Source: Actinernus sp. WN-2022
Taxonomy: Eukaryota; Cnidaria; Anthozoa; Actiniaria; Actinernidae
Assembly: GCA_030867875.1 (NCBI GenBank)
Contig: JAOWCC010001634.1
Location: 135,186,022 to 135,250,021, forward strand
Direction of reading: 5' to 3'
DNA: 64,000 nucleotides
The position numbers were made by a program, and so were the translations under genes. The notes below the pieces were generated by a model. The model did not search any database. It was not told the origin of the DNA and was given only the letters and a program-made list of their open reading frames with translations. This document shows, in pieces, positions 32,313 through 45,043 of the stretch; the stretch's first letter is position 1; each line of letters opens with the position of its first letter.

Positions 32313-32706
32313 ATGAAACTCGACCGACGTGGGTTCGTCTCTCAGGTTGGACCTATTTATTTCCCCTTGTTTTTTCTCATGTTTTGCTACTGTTTATTGT
32401 ATTTATTTCTCTTCCGTATTCTTTTTCAATAACGGTTGCTCAATCATTTCAAAATAAGATAGGAGTATAGCGAAGGTCGTGTAGACTGAAATATCTATAA
32501 TTTCCATGTCCAGTTTCCTTTTTTGATAGCTTTTCAGAATTTTAAATTACACCTTGAATGTGGTGTGCTTGGCAAAAAAAGAATTACTCAGATTTTGTAA
32601 ATTACTTCTAAAACTCAAACATAACTATTCAAACGCAATATAACCAAAATAAGTCAAGATCTACTTTAAAAAGAGTAACATTTCTATACATTTATCGAGG
32701 CGATAT
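32313..32706. other. Non-coding AT-rich region
   Basis: No gene recognised. It may include the 3' UTR of the candidate exon that ends at 32707. Confidence 0.4.
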
Positions 32707-32885
32707 TTATTTCACTGAATAATAATCCGGAAGAATTGCTCTGTAAGACTTTAAAACAACACTGTTTTCATCTATGATTTCTAGCTCAAAACAAATTTGC
32801 ATTTCAAATTTCACTAGTTCAGTCAGTTCCGAGGTTGAGTTTGCTGGGTGAGGTTCTTCTCTTCTAACCAGAGACAGCGCGATTT
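32707..32885 (-). CDS. Possible host terminal coding exon, function unknown
   Basis: On the minus strand a strong splice acceptor (pyrimidine-rich tract, then ggctttag) precedes about 58 codons. They begin after a phase-1 junction with IALSLVRREEPHPANSTSEL and end ILPDYYSVK at a TAA (32707-32709). AATAAA overlaps the stop. The sequence has ordinary, mixed amino-acid content unlike the surrounding spurious frames. I do not recognise the protein. The upstream exons would lie at higher coordinates, beyond or within the LINE at 33373-35500, and were not found. Confidence 0.4.
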
Positions 32886-33253
32886 CTAAAGCCAAAAAAC
32901 ATCAAAGGAGAAACAAGCGTTGCCTAAATCTAGTATTCCAGCCAGTAATACTTCACATTCGACGATGAAATGGGGTGTAAACGTATTCCAGGGCGTTCCA
33001 GGACTGGCAATCTACTGAAAGGCACAACTTTAGATTCCCCAGCCACTAAAACTTGGGAGTCGTAACTACTGGCTACACTTACTGAAAGGTAAAAAGAAAT
33101 ATAGCTAGGTAAGTCCTTTTAGCAAATCAAATAATGAATGATTTTATTCAATTTTATTTTCAACATTTGAAGGCTAAAATTTGGCCTAAAATTAGGGAAT
33201 ATTTCAGGAGAGTGCAGGGCTGATGAGTGCCTACTGAACTAGCACTCTTGATT
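32886..33253. other. Non-coding region
   Basis: Possible intron of the exon at 32707-32885. Nothing else is recognisable. Confidence 0.35.
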
Positions 33254-33371
33254 ATTGAACTGAAACACTTACAACACTCTAGGTTATTCAACTTGAACAC
33301 TTATAGAACTGGTGACATAATGTAGTGTTCCAGTTGAATAACCTAGAGTTCTGTAAGTGTTCCAGTTCGAT
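33254..33371. repeat. Palindrome with 47-bp arms
   Basis: 33254-33300 ('ctctaggttattcaacttga' within it) pairs with 33325-33371 ('ccagttgaataacctagag' within it). It abuts the 3' end of the LINE at 33373, so the LINE may have inserted at or beside this hairpin. Confidence 0.7.
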
Positions 33372-33372
33372 A

Positions 33373-35500
33373 GTACAATACTTTATTGACAACTCCCCAT
33401 AGGGGTTTTTCAGTGACAATTGATCCAATAAATAATAAATTAATTATATAATTATATATGTACAAACTATTAAAAATATACTATATAAAATACAAAAACT
33501 AGAATAAAAACTTAAATATATATAATTGGCCTAAATAAACTCAAGACAAAAATTGTTTTAAAAGATATGATTTAAGAGTACGTTTAAAACTCAGTACAGA
33601 AGGACTTAATTTAATTTTAGGGCAAATAGCGTTCCATAAGCTGACAATACGATAATAAAAAGACCTCTGGCCAGTTGCTGTTTTACAAAGTGGTATATTC
33701 AGCTGTTGTGAATTACGGGTCACTCGACCACTGATACTACCTCTAGAAATAAATTGATTACATAAATAATTAGGTGCAAGACCAGTCATGCACTTAAACG
33801 CCATAACGGCGTCTCTTAAATATAGGTTGGATTTTACAGGGGTCCATTTAAGGCTCTTCAGAGCAGGTGTTACGTGATCATATTTTCTAGTGTTATAAAC
33901 TATACGAGCTGCAAAATTTTGAATGCCTTGCAGCTTCTTTATATTAGTGTCAGTGGTGTTTGCCCAAACTGAAGAACAGTAGTATAATTTGCTAAATACT
34001 AAAGAATTAATTATAGTAATGAGTGTATCTTTCCTAAATGCATGTTTTACACGACTTATTTGTCCCAATGCGGACATGCATGAGGAGACAGTTTTAATGT
34101 TATGTTCATTGAAGGTGAGATTTTTGTCAAAAATCACTCCGAGATCTTTTACAGTCTCTGAGGGTTCAAGGTCTTTTCCCAATAGTGATAGGCGAAATTC
34201 CGGGATTTTTGCTGTCATCTGTCTACTTCCATATATAATTAGCTTGGTCTTATCAGGGTTTAAAAGCAGTCCATTATCAAAGCACCAGTTACGAATGCTG
34301 ACAAGGTCTTCATTCATAGCAGCTATGGAATTTCCAGAGTCCTGAGGTCGAAATGACATATATAACTTAGTGTCGTAGACGTAGCACTCAGTTTGACAGT
34401 TTTTTGGAGTAGATGGTAAATCATTTACGTAAATACCAAAAAGCATTGGCCCCAAAATGCTACCTTGTGGGACTCCGCTAGCCAACGGTAGTGGATCAGA
34501 GATCTTAGTATTGATACGGACAACTTGGATTCTGTTAGATAGGTAGCTCAAGAACCAGTCGAGAGCAGATTTTGAGGCACCCATATCTTGAAGTTTGTCA
34601 AGCAAGATTTTATGACTGATGCTGTCAAAAGCTTTACTCATATCCAGCAGGACCACAGCTGTTGTTTTCTTTTGATCGATGGCACTTAGGATCATGTCTG
34701 TTGTGTGGATCAGTGAAGTCTCAGTTGAATGCCGCTTTTTATTGCCGCTTTGTTTTGTTGACAATCGTTCATTTGATACTAAATACGGCATGAATTGATT
34801 TAATGCAGTTCTCTCACATATCTTTGATAAGATAGGCAATAAAGATATGGGTCGGTTATTGTCAGGTTTTTCGTGATCGCCTTGTTTTTGGATGGGAGTC
34901 ACTTCTGCAGTCTTCCAAACAGATGGAAATACACCACTTGCGAGTGAATCACTTATGATGGACGTAAGAGTTGGAAGAATAGCAGGAAGGCAGTTCTTAA
35001 TTACACGTAGTGAGATTTTGTCAATCCCAGGGGCTTTTCCAGTTGGCATTGAGTTAATAACCTTTTCAATTTCGCTGCATTCCACTGTTCTGAATGTGAA
35101 TTGTTCTGATAGAGGATAACACTTTGGAACAAAGGATGGTTGCGTAAGGTCGTAATTGCATTCTTTGGCCAGTGACTGAATTTTATGGATGGTATTTTGA
35201 CCTATTGAAGTAAAATATTTATTAAACTCATTTGCGACCAATTTGTCCTCTTTGCTGTAAGTCTTACGATTAACTGATTTTTTAGGAATAAATGATCGTA
35301 GTTTTCCAAATGCAGCCCATATTGTTGGAATTGTTCCTGATTTGGGTTTCAGCATATTCTTGTTCTGCAAATCTTAATTCGCGTTTGACTTCCCTTTTAA
35401 AGTTTTTATAGCCAGCCCATGCTAACGGGTCGTTTGTTTTCCTCGCCAGCTTCCGCCAGTGGAACCAGATTGGCTCTTGCACTAATTGAATATTCATGAG
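33373..35500 (-). mobile_element. 5'-truncated LINE
   Basis: On the minus strand it runs from a pre-RT segment (MNIQLVQEPIWFHWRKLARK near 35497) to a 3' end with AATAAAGTATTG at about 33373. There is no endonuclease, so it is 5'-truncated by more than half. A frame change lies near 35365. Confidence 0.75.
33541..35370 (-). pseudogene. LINE reverse transcriptase, active-site aspartate lost (609 aa)
   Basis: Reverse transcriptase of the L2/CR1 type: NNRPISLLPILSKICE, VVLLDMSKAFDSISHKILL, SGVPQGSILGPMLFGIYVND, then a C-terminal connection ending near SLWNAICPKIKLSPS. The catalytic box reads CYVYDTKLY, so the first Asp of the usual Y/F-x-D-D is Tyr (GAC to TAC), which should abolish activity. 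The natural frame continues upstream in another phase (35282-35497: TNDPLAWAGYKNFKREVKRE), showing a frameshift near 35365. The long open frame with a dead active site suggests a fairly young copy. Confidence 0.85.
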
Positions 35501-36759
35501 TTTTAGAAGTCATGTTATATACATTCACCTAACATATCTTTAAAATTCCAGGAGTAGATTGAGAAAAAAATATTTTCCAGGCGTTTTCCAGGGTCCTGGA
35601 TGACAGTTTTAAAATTCCAGGAGCTTTACAGGAGTAGTGCGAACCCTGATGTCACATCATTGGTACATGTACATGTATATTCAAAATAGAAACCTTTATA
35701 ATTTATAGATGCACCACTCAAATCAAGACATATTTTACTATAATTCAACTTCATGTATTTACTTGACATAGAATCGATTTAAGAGATACAAAAATTGGGC
35801 TCATACTCAGCAAGGGGGAGCTTACTGTCTTCCCTTACATTGTACATGTACATTGAGGCAGGGAGAGGCTATGGGTGAAAAGGGATAGATTAAGTAGCCT
35901 ACAGTGTAATAAAACTCAATAAAACTTCTCAATTCTGATTGACTGAGATGGGTGCAAGTAAAATTAACTCATCCCCCTTAGTTACCGTTGCTATGTCTCA
36001 CAAGCCGTAGACTTTAACCCGAGAAAATTCAAAATCAATATGACAAAAAGGGCTGAGCTCGGTGATAGTCTTCATAATAGTCCGAATGATTTATCAATTT
36101 CCTACCTTTTGCTGGATTTCTTATATCTTTGCGAAGAAATCAAGCATTGAGTTTTCGTCTCCTTCAGAGGAGCTTGTGGGCGGCCGTAATTTTTCGGGGA
36201 ACATTACTGCATTCTGATTGGTCTGAACTGTTTTTTAACTGACAGGCTTGGAACTATGAATTGCACTCAAAAATAGGAATTTGACTATCTACACGGAAAA
36301 CAAAAGCTCCAGAGTGAAATTGAAGTACATATATGTGTATTTGCTGTACCCCTAACTCTGAGGTAATTTTTTGTTACTCTCAAAATTTGAAAGAAAATTC
36401 GGTTATGTACCGGTACTAGCCTCCACCAGAGACATCTCTAGATTTCCAGTAGCCTGCTTGCTGGCCCTTCTGTATTTTATTCGGTGATTTTTTTCCCCGA
36501 TGAACTCAGCAATTTTGCTCCTAGAATTTTGCTATCAACTTTCTTAGGATGCTCAATATTTATTTCAGGTCTAAAAGAAAAAAAGAGTGAAGGGCAATAA
36601 AAGGATTTTTTTTTTGAAATAATTCACACAAATGAAACATTTCTTGGGACATTTCTTGCTAAGGAGTAAGGAAGGGAACATGGAGACTTCTGCTCTCCTT
36701 CTCTTGCTACCCAACAAACCAGGACTCGAAAGTATAACCAATACAGCTACAAATGTGAC
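35501..36759. other. Non-coding region
   Basis: 'aaaattccaggag' is repeated at about 35543 and 35610, a degenerate repeat. No gene recognised. Confidence 0.45.
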
Positions 36760-36989
36760 CAAATAATATGGTGGCAGTACATTTGACCACAATCCCTTGC
36801 GAACCCAAAACAGTCCAAATAACATGTTCTATTCAATGACAGTGTATTTGCAAACAGCACTTGTACTGGCATATTTTTAAGATTTAAAACCTCTCTACCA
36901 CAATTTTATAAGGAATTTAAAAAAAAAATTCACATGCAAAGCATTGTGGGTAAAAGTACAAACCACCAGCTTTTTCTGTATGGTGGAAT
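36760..36989. repeat. Dispersed MITE family, degenerate copy
   Basis: 'tttgaccacaatcccttgcg' (36783), 'atgacagtgta' and 'atttttaagattta' are shared in order with 54025-54269. The ends (atggtggcagtac, and gtac..accaccag..atggtgg) are decayed TIRs. Confidence 0.65.
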
Positions 36990-37529
36990 ACTATCACTTG
37001 CAACTAAAACGTTTCCAGCAGTCGCAAATTTGGCAACTAATTTTCGCTTAAATACATGTAAATGAATAAATAAATACGGGAAAATGTCAAAGACTCTGTT
37101 AGAAGTATGCTTCATTGATATTTCACAATTTTCAGTATTTCCCATTAACAAGTGATACAAACCTTCACTCAGATGGCATTTTAAATTGGTCTCTTTCTAT
37201 AATGTATTGTCGGTGCAGCGGCTGCTGGATTGTGTTGTTAGCAACTAAAAATTGTGAACTTGTCACCACATTTTTGTAACTACTTGCAATTTTGCGATTA
37301 TAACTTTTTAAATTTTGAGCTCTGCAAACACCTAATAAGTTATATTCTAAACTATTATATAATATAGATACGATAGTATGCATGCTCTGATTGGCCCAAA
37401 AGCCATGTTTTATCAGAGTATATAACATGGTTTGCCATGTTTTATTGTTTTCAACTGGTGGTTTCCTGTTATCGCATGTGAAAATCTATATTATAAAACA
37501 GATAAAGAAGCCTTAAATCCATGTTTTAT
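36990..37529. other. Non-coding region
   Basis: AT-rich. 'catgttttat' recurs three times at 37403-37525. No gene recognised. Confidence 0.4.
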
Positions 37530-37650
37530 ACTATCATAAAACACTATGGTCATTTGAGAACACTTGAGAAATGTTGAAAGCATGCGCCTTTGGCTTGTGC
37601 TTTAACATTTCTCTCATGTTCTCAAATGCCCATCGTGTTTTATGAACTAT
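37530..37650. repeat. Palindromic MITE-like segment
   Basis: The left arm (ataaaacac, catttgagaac, cttgagaaatgttgaaagca) pairs with the right arm (tgctttaacatttctct, gttctcaaatg, gtgttttat) around a loop near 37587-37592. Confidence 0.65.
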
Positions 37651-37669
37651 GTCAAACACGAATTGGAGA

Positions 37670-37772
37670 CTTTCATCAGGGGTTCCAAATATTGAGAAAA
37701 CAAATGAAACCCGAGAGGCGTAGCCTCAAGTGTTTTATTGTTTTCGAAATATTTGGAATCCCCCGATGAAAG
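37670..37772. repeat. Inverted repeat with about 35-bp arms
   Basis: 'ctttcatcaggggttccaaa' with tattgagaaaacaa (37670) pairs with 'ttgttttcgaaatatttgga' and atcccccgatgaaag (37738-37772), with a few mismatches. Confidence 0.65.
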
Positions 37773-39103
37773 ACGAACAATGAGTGGTTGACATGTCTTC
37801 TCATGCGAATGAAAAACCGACAATTTACATACGTTTCTTTTCAAACTTCATTAGCAAGTATTGTTTACAGTTTGACTGTTGTATCTAATTATTCAATAGA
37901 TGTCTTATTATTCTTTTTTGATGGCAGTGATTTCAACTAGCGTACTAGTAGAATAGTGGAAAAGAGTTAGTACAAGCAGTCGGAATTAAGGGTTGTGGTT
38001 TGAACTCCAGTGGAGGCAGACTTTTTCTTTCTATGTCATTCTTTATTTCTTTACTTCTTCGCTCCTTACTTGTAGTTTATCAGTATGTAATTAGTTAGTG
38101 GTTCATGAATATGATGATTAAGAAATAATGATCACTGGGGTTGGAAATATGATCAAAAACTAGTGCGTTTGGAACTGGTGTTTCATTGGATGTCAAGATG
38201 CATCCACCTGACGAAGCTTCGAACAAGGGTTTCACCCGGTATCAAGACCCATGCATGTGACCAAATGCAGTTCGTCTCATGAATTATTAATGAGTTTGAA
38301 AAGGCTTCTTTATTTGTTAAATAGAAACTGTCACAAAAAACATTGTTTTACTTAACAACTACATATACGAGAGAATTACCATTAATTGATTGTAAACCCT
38401 ACTATTTTAATAAGATTCACTCTAACTTATGTTTGCTTAGGAGCACATTTAATTACTGCTCATATATTGTACAATATATATATATAACGAGTAAATTTCA
38501 GCCTGGATATACGGTGATAATTTCGTCAATAAAAAGATATAACTTCATACAAATGAATGTACATACATGTACCACTTGACACACATGTACAGGTATTATG
38601 GGAGTAGGGTCTCAATTAAATGTTCATTTTTAAAGCAGAGCTCACACTTGGCCAGAAGCGCTACATGTATAGCTTGATATTTATTTTATCTTCCATTGTC
38701 TATTTTTTTATTTTCCTTTATCTTCTTTTTTCTTCAAAACCTTTTGCGCTGTCTTCCCTTGATTATATCTAATTTTATTTTCGTAATTACCCGGGCCAGG
38801 CCTTTGGCCGGCACGAGTCATAAATTGCAAGTGTTTGATGTTTATTTTCCAAGTCGAGCTATGTACACTGTATGTCAACGATCCAATATAAACCGAGTGA
38901 AAATCACATGTTTATTTCTGAAATACGAGACATCATTTGGGATCAGTTAGTCTATTATTTATTTGAGAACTAATAATTTACTTTACAATTCACATATGTG
39001 TATAATTTTATCATTTAATTTCACTCATTTAATTGTACTTGAACTAAGTTTGCCTCGGGGGTACTCCCTATAATGGACTATACGTGGAGGCTCCCCCGGG
39101 TTT
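37773..39103. other. Non-coding AT-rich region
   Basis: A decayed tRNA-like stretch is conceivable near 37940-38020 (GTTTGAACTCC) but is too weak to call. A (TA)n run lies at 38474-38486. A small GGGGGTACTCCC/GGCTCCCCC palindrome at 39056-39100 abuts the next element. Confidence 0.4.
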
Positions 39104-39405
39104 GGGGGGGGGGGGGGGGGGGGACTCCCATATAAAAGGGGTAGGGATGCTAGTCGGACATTTTCGATTTGACCCCTAAGAGGTACTAAAATGGGCATGG
39201 CTCAAGCTTATTTTGACCCCTAAAAGATAATAAAAATGTAAATTGATAACAGCTTTTTTGTTCAATTGACACCCGACCCCCAAAAGGTACCACTTTACGT
39301 AGAATTGTCTGTGTTTGACGGTGGATACCCTAAGTGGTACCAAACTCCTGATTTTGACCCCTAAAAGTTACGATGGGCATCCATGTACCCCTCACATAAG
39401 GGAGT
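39104..39405. mobile_element. MITE of the GGGGACTCCC family, copy 2
   Basis: It is closely similar to 31154-31454 over its length. It begins with an unbroken run of 20 G (39104-39123) and ends at 'cataagggagt', lacking the final C-run, so the right terminus is truncated. The internal 'gacccctaaaag' repeats are shared. Confidence 0.75.
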
Positions 39406-41815
39406 TGAAGTATAGAAAATGGTAGGCAAAACTGTCATTTAGGTAGCCCTAACAGATGATTTATCCAAGTATGTTAAGGGTTACTCAAGTGAAAAGTTTA
39501 GTAAAAGGTATATGAAAGGGTAACCTTTTCTGTTTGGTGGGACCATAAAAGAGCTGGGAAAAGGTGGTTCATAGACGGATTAGGCCTTCGTGTTTTCTTG
39601 GATCAGGATGTTAAAACAGAGCGAACCTCTGGCAGTGACCACCCTCAAGTGGATATAGTCTTATAGAGTTTATTAAAACAGTGGCCCTCCCCAATTAGCA
39701 ATATCTAGTGGTAGTCTTTCTTTTCCTCTCCTCCCTTGGTGCTGCTATATATATATTATATTAATATGCAGGCTAAATCTAGTAGCATACACACTACATA
39801 AAATATAATCATGACAGCTGCCTTAAAATACTTTGTTGACAGTTGTAAATAGGTTGGTAAATAGTGCATGTATCTGTGGCTTCCCCGGCTCCAGGGGTTG
39901 ACCCCTGGGAAACCCAGGGGCGTTTGTCAGATGTTTGTTGCCTGTTGGTGAGGGGTAAAAGCTCACTTTGGTTGCATGCACAGGAGTTTGTGTACTAATG
40001 TGCTCTCAGATCTCACACTGATACAGGCCATGTTGTTCAATGCAATTGCACTTCAAGTGCCTAGGCAGCTATATAAAAGTGCCAAGATTTTGACATGGTT
40101 TTAGTTTCCATGGTTGAAAAGAGCTTTGATACTGTATACAAAGCTATGACAGGAGTGAACATACATGTACATGTATGTTTGCTAAGATATTATATCAGCA
40201 GCACTTTGAGTTTTTTTGCGAATCCTAATTTATCCTGTGTTTCTTATCCCTTGAGTAATGCTTAAATTTTGTTTTTTTTGTATCCCAAGAGGAAATGTAC
40301 CAATTTCTATAATTGGAAAACAAAGCACTGAATCCTCTGGAGAACTATCACATGGTCTGAAATGGGGCAACGAACAGGCAAGCTGACTAGGTCTATTATC
40401 CGGCTCCCCCAACACAAACCATGTATGACACAAAAATATTCTAGAACTCCATGAACTAAAATAATGTATCACATATTGCTGGGTGGCCCGAGTTAAGGTC
40501 ACTCAGGGCCTCTTGTTTATATTTTTTTGGGGTTGTTACATCAGTTCAGATAATTGGGAGCTCCACTTTTAGGCTTGCCTAAATAATCATATATATATTA
40601 CAAATTATTTGTATTTCCAGTATCCTAAATTAGCATAGTGCCAAAATCTCCATTAATATAACTATGAAGTACTTCACTTTTTCTCCAAGACATTAGCATG
40701 ATACAAGTGTCGTTCACTTGTTTCTTATGGCTTAATTAGTTGGAATCCTAATCACTAGGGAGAAAATAATGACATAAATATAAATAATTAGGTTACCTTA
40801 AATCCTCTGATTAATGTAGGCCTTGTTTTTGAGGGGGGGGGGGGGGAGAGGGGGGTCAGGTTTCTGACTAGGGCTGCACCTTGGGCAGATTCCCAAATAG
40901 ATACACATGTAGGTCATTTGATGCATTGATCAAAATTCCTGTGGTATTAGAGAAATATATTTTACTTCTTGAAATAACTTATGTCTCACACCAAATAAAA
41001 TTTATTAAAACTTCAATTGAAGATGTGAGCATAAGAAAGAGTTAAGTTACAACAGATGAAATTCCAAATTCTCCTTTATCTTCTTTGTTTTGTGAGGGAG
41101 AATTGAGAACTTGATCTGTTGTCACTTAAGGTTACCGGATACCTTCAAAACGAAAAAGATGGACATTTTTTTTTTCACACAGAAATGTAGTTTTAGTAGT
41201 AGTGTCTCATATACCAAAAACTCCGTTAATTTTTTTTTATATTGACGGAGAAATACCAAAAGGAAGTTTTTAACCGGAAGTAAAAGGTTCTTTTTGATTG
41301 ACAGCAGATCAATAAACACATGACAAGTGCTCACTCGCCCGTAACGACGGTGTGGGAAATCATTTCATATACCAATGTTTACGTTTATTGAGAAAAGTTT
41401 TTCCACACACGATTCCACAATTCCATCGGATGTTGGCCTTATATCTTACAAAAAGCAAGCAGGATGCCCTAACCCTAAACCCTTAGCTTGAAAAACAAAG
41501 AAAAAAGAAAAGCAAAACGAGACCAAACAATGCATACGACTACAATTACAAAGCCAAATAAGAGTCCTCGCAAAACCCGACAAGCGTTCGTATTTTCACT
41601 TTCAGACAGTGCCGATTGGTTCACATCTGAACATAAAGTAGAATTGATAAGAGCCAGCCGAGAGAATATTTGTTTCCAAGAAAGCTTAGATGGAAACGTA
41701 GTTTGGCGGTGACCCTGAATCGGTTGAACCACGATCTCGCTATTGCCGTGCTGTTTCAGACGCCTGCAAATCGCTGTCTCCTCTACTAACTATACTGGCA
41801 TTCAAGGCGTCTCTA
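39406..41815. other. Non-coding region with a poly-G run
   Basis: 'gaccctaactc' and 'aaccctaaac' tracts are too short to be telomeric arrays. A G-rich run lies at about 40831-40847. No gene recognised. Confidence 0.45.
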
Positions 41816-43205
41816 CATACATACATACATAATCTTTATTTATACACGAAGTCGCATCATATACATAAAATGATCTTCCTGGGAGCCGTGTTTAAAACTA
41901 TAATTATATAACCATGTAATTGAAACAATACTAAATATAACTAATTGATGAACAGAGACTAAACCTACTCTTAAAATCTTAATTTTAGATGTACAATAAG
42001 CTAAGTATAACTTTACTAGTTTATTTAACTAATGTATTAAAAATAACCTTATTATGTAGCATACTTTTAAAATTATTTAAATTTGATTTACCTCTTATCT
42101 CAATGGGGATTTTATTCCATAGGATAGATCCCCTATAATGCAGGCTGGACTTTGCAGCCTCAGTTCTAGGTCTGGGAATATGCCAATTTGATACAGAGTT
42201 TCTAAGATTATACGAGTGAACACTTGAAATATTAGTAAAAATCTGTTCCAGATATGGAGGAGAAAGATCATTATAAATTAACCTAGTTCATTCAATAGAT
42301 CACTGGATCGAATCTCGTAATCAGAGAAGGTGATGATTCTAGCAGCCCTATTCTGAAGCTGTTGAAGTTTATCTGATAAACCCTTACCAATATTGCCCCA
42401 CACAGAACTACAGTAATCAAAATAAGGTAGAATTAGTGCATTATACATGTTCAATCTGATTTCAAATGGTACAACAGGACTAATACGCCTAAGAACAGCA
42501 AGACCCGCAGATATCTTCTTTGAGGTTATATTAATGTGCGAGTGCCAGGTAAGGGCTTCATCAATATTAACTCCAAGGGATTTATATTCAATTTCCCTTT
42601 TTAATGGCATATTATTAACTTCAACAGTAAAGTCATTATTTATTTTACATAATTTGTGGTGACTCCCAATCAACATGTATTTTGTTTTCTTAACATTCAT
42701 TGTCAATTTATTTGCATTAAGCCATGATTGAATTAAACTCATATCATGGTTCATTTGAAATTCAAGCACATGTGGATCCTCTGCAGCTGACGTAAGAGTA
42801 CATGTAGTATCATCAGGCTGAGCATACATTCTGGGTTTTGAAAACAAATTACATGAAGGGAGATCATTGATATAAATAATGAATAATAATGGTCCCAATA
42901 TAGAGCCTTGTGGAATACCACATGTGATATTACAGAACTCTGATTGTACACCATCAATAAAGGTTTTCTGCTCTCGATCAGAAAGATAAGACCGAAACCA
43001 AGCTATGGATTTAGAGTTGACACCATAGACCATGAGCTTTTCTAATAAGATGTCATGATCCATAGTGTCAAAAGCCTTTTTCAGGTCTAAAAATACCACG
43101 CCAGTCAATAGGTTGTTGTCAATATTCCAAAACCATTCATTGGTGGCCTCTAACAAAGCAGTTGTTGTAGAGAACATAGGCCTAAAGCCAGATTGATATT
43201 CAGTT
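41816..43205 (-). mobile_element. 5'-truncated LINE with (TGTA)n tail
   Basis: On the minus strand it starts inside the RT (EYQSGFRPMFS near 43205) and ends with TAAATAAAGATTATG and a (TGTA)4 tail at 41816-41831. A frameshift near 42278 separates the last residues of the coding region, which continue in another frame towards 42070. Confidence 0.75.
42278..43177 (-). pseudogene. LINE reverse transcriptase fragment with insertion in the YADD box (299 aa)
   Basis: GVVFLDLKKAFDTMDHDILL, CGIPQGSILGPLLFIIYIND, then PRMYAQPDDTTCTL. The catalytic motif is usually MYADDTT; here Gln-Pro (CAGCCT, 6 bases) precedes the two Asp, or the motif is disrupted in that way, which should impair catalysis. The thumb/connection region follows (SLGVNIDEALTWHSHI, YNALILPYFDYCSSVWGN). 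N-terminal RT motifs and endonuclease are missing. This family differs from the LINEs at 11-15 kb and 33-35 kb. Confidence 0.8.
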
Positions 43206-44667
43206 TACAAGTTATTGTCGTTTAAAACTGATTAAAGATAACTCTTGGCTTTGCCCCTCGAGGTCTTTTTGTCTTTCCCATTTTTCTAGCTTGGGAAACC
43301 AGCTGACTCTTACCGCTACCATTTTTCAAGTCACACAAAAAAGAACAAACATCGGCGCGTTGCTTTGATCGGAAATCAACATTGGTGGGAAATCTTGACA
43401 GATAGTTGAACTGTGATGAGAAATGATTGGCCAAGAGCTTGCTAATTGTTGGAGAGGCGGGGCTTCAGATTCACGCACGACAGACGGGTATATTTTTTGA
43501 AGTGCTATTTTCTCGCTTTCGATTTTCAATCAAAATAGAGTTATAAAAAAGCTCCCACTCAAGAGGAATTTATTCGATTTGTGCGAAATTTTCACAAAAT
43601 GTCAATTGATATCTCAGTTGCAAAACCGTGTCGGAAATTGGGAAATTCTTAAAAGATAGCTCTTGACAAAGGAGGATATTCAGGTCTTCCCGTGATGCTC
43701 TGCTCGCTCTGTTCTTCGACTCGTGACAAAAAGTAAACATGGCGGCCGATGGAGAGCCCAATCCACGCACATTTTTGTCGTGGCTTTCAAGGACATAGAG
43801 TGAACTATGGTACGTATTAACATACAGAGTATTTGTTCACATATATTATGACGTGACTGTAATAATTTTAAGGGGCACATGTTTCCTCGAAACCTGTTCT
43901 GACACGTTAGTGGGAAGGGTCTTCATGCTTCAAGTGGCTTTTCGTGACGGGCTAATTGAAGTGGTGTGCAGGGAATTGCTTTTATCTAATCTATTATTGG
44001 AGTTTTTAACATTACATATTAACAGAAATACCATTTAAACCCTTCATGTTACGTAAACTGTGAAGAAACCCTAAGAAACCCACGTTTTATTGAACCATGA
44101 GCACGGACAAAATGATGAAAATGCCTTGTTAAAAATGAAACTTGTGTAAAGAATGCAAAGGTATCCCAGCTCGTTGTTACACATTCATGAAGTATTATTT
44201 GGCTAATTCAAGGTTTATTTCAAATCGAAGGATCATAAAGATTGCCAAACCATAGGCGACAATATATAACAGATAGTCCGTTTTGCATTCAAATGAACCG
44301 AGTGTTTCGTCTTTTCAAATGCCAATAAGAGTTGAAATTTTCGTTTTGTGAACATTTTCCGGTACGTTTTAGATAATTCCTGTATTACTGAGTAAGGTTA
44401 CTAATGTATTTATGTCCTGTTTAGGAAAAAGCCTGCAAAAACCAGAGGAGAAGCAAGTTCTACGAGTGAAAAAGAGACAAGAGAAATGTTGATTTATTCA
44501 AAAGTTAAATTAATTAATAAACATATCACCGATGTATTTCTGGGGATTTCTGATTACAGCTACCATTTCATGTATTGGTCCCTTTTGTTGTGTACCCAGG
44601 CCCAACCTTTAGCAAATTGTAATTAGTAAACATAAGTTTTTCTTTCATCTTTAGCAACTTGTCACCA
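43206..44667. other. Non-coding region
   Basis: An ATGGCGGCCGATGGAGAGCC start near 43738 stays open for about 20 codons only (MAADGEPNPRTFLSWLSRT). It may be a first-exon relic, but no donor site is clear. No other gene seen. Confidence 0.4.
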
Positions 44668-44677
44668 ACTTGTCACC

Positions 44678-45043
44678 TATGCAGACATATTTTTTCACTC
44701 TCGTAAATTTGATATAAAAAGGTAACGTCTGCTTACCCGAGCGCTTTTAAAATTAGTTTCCAATATGCACACCTCATTGTGGTATGGACCAATCAGATTT
44801 TACCTTCCATATCCTGGAAAGTGACATAATGTTACATTTAAAAGGAATTTGCCATTGACCAATCATAGGAGTGTTCACTGGCACGCCAATTCACTAAAAT
44901 TCTTTCATTGGGTGGTGAGCGGAAAAATAAAACATGTGCTGACGTCATACTTGCATATTGGAAACTAATTAAGCGCTCGGGTAAGCAGACGTTACTTTTT
45001 TCTTCGAATTTATGGGTGAAAAAATACGTCTACATAGCAGGCT
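44678..45043. mobile_element. MITE with about 90-bp arms flanked by ACTTGTCACC
   Basis: The left arm (TATGCAGACATATTTTTTCA, then taacgtctgcttacccgagc and gtttccaatatgc) pairs with the right arm (gcatattggaaac, gctcgggtaagcagacgtta, tgaaaaaatacgtctacata). ACTTGTCACC occurs directly on both sides (44668-44677 and 45044-45053), a possible 10-bp target duplication, though seven extra bases at the right end make this uncertain. Confidence 0.65.

Noticed and set aside
43738..43800. ATGGCGGCC start as a host first exon
   Set aside because: Stops after about 20 codons and no clear splice donor; similar ATGGCGG starts at 4090, 6545, 54652 and 56930 also go nowhere.
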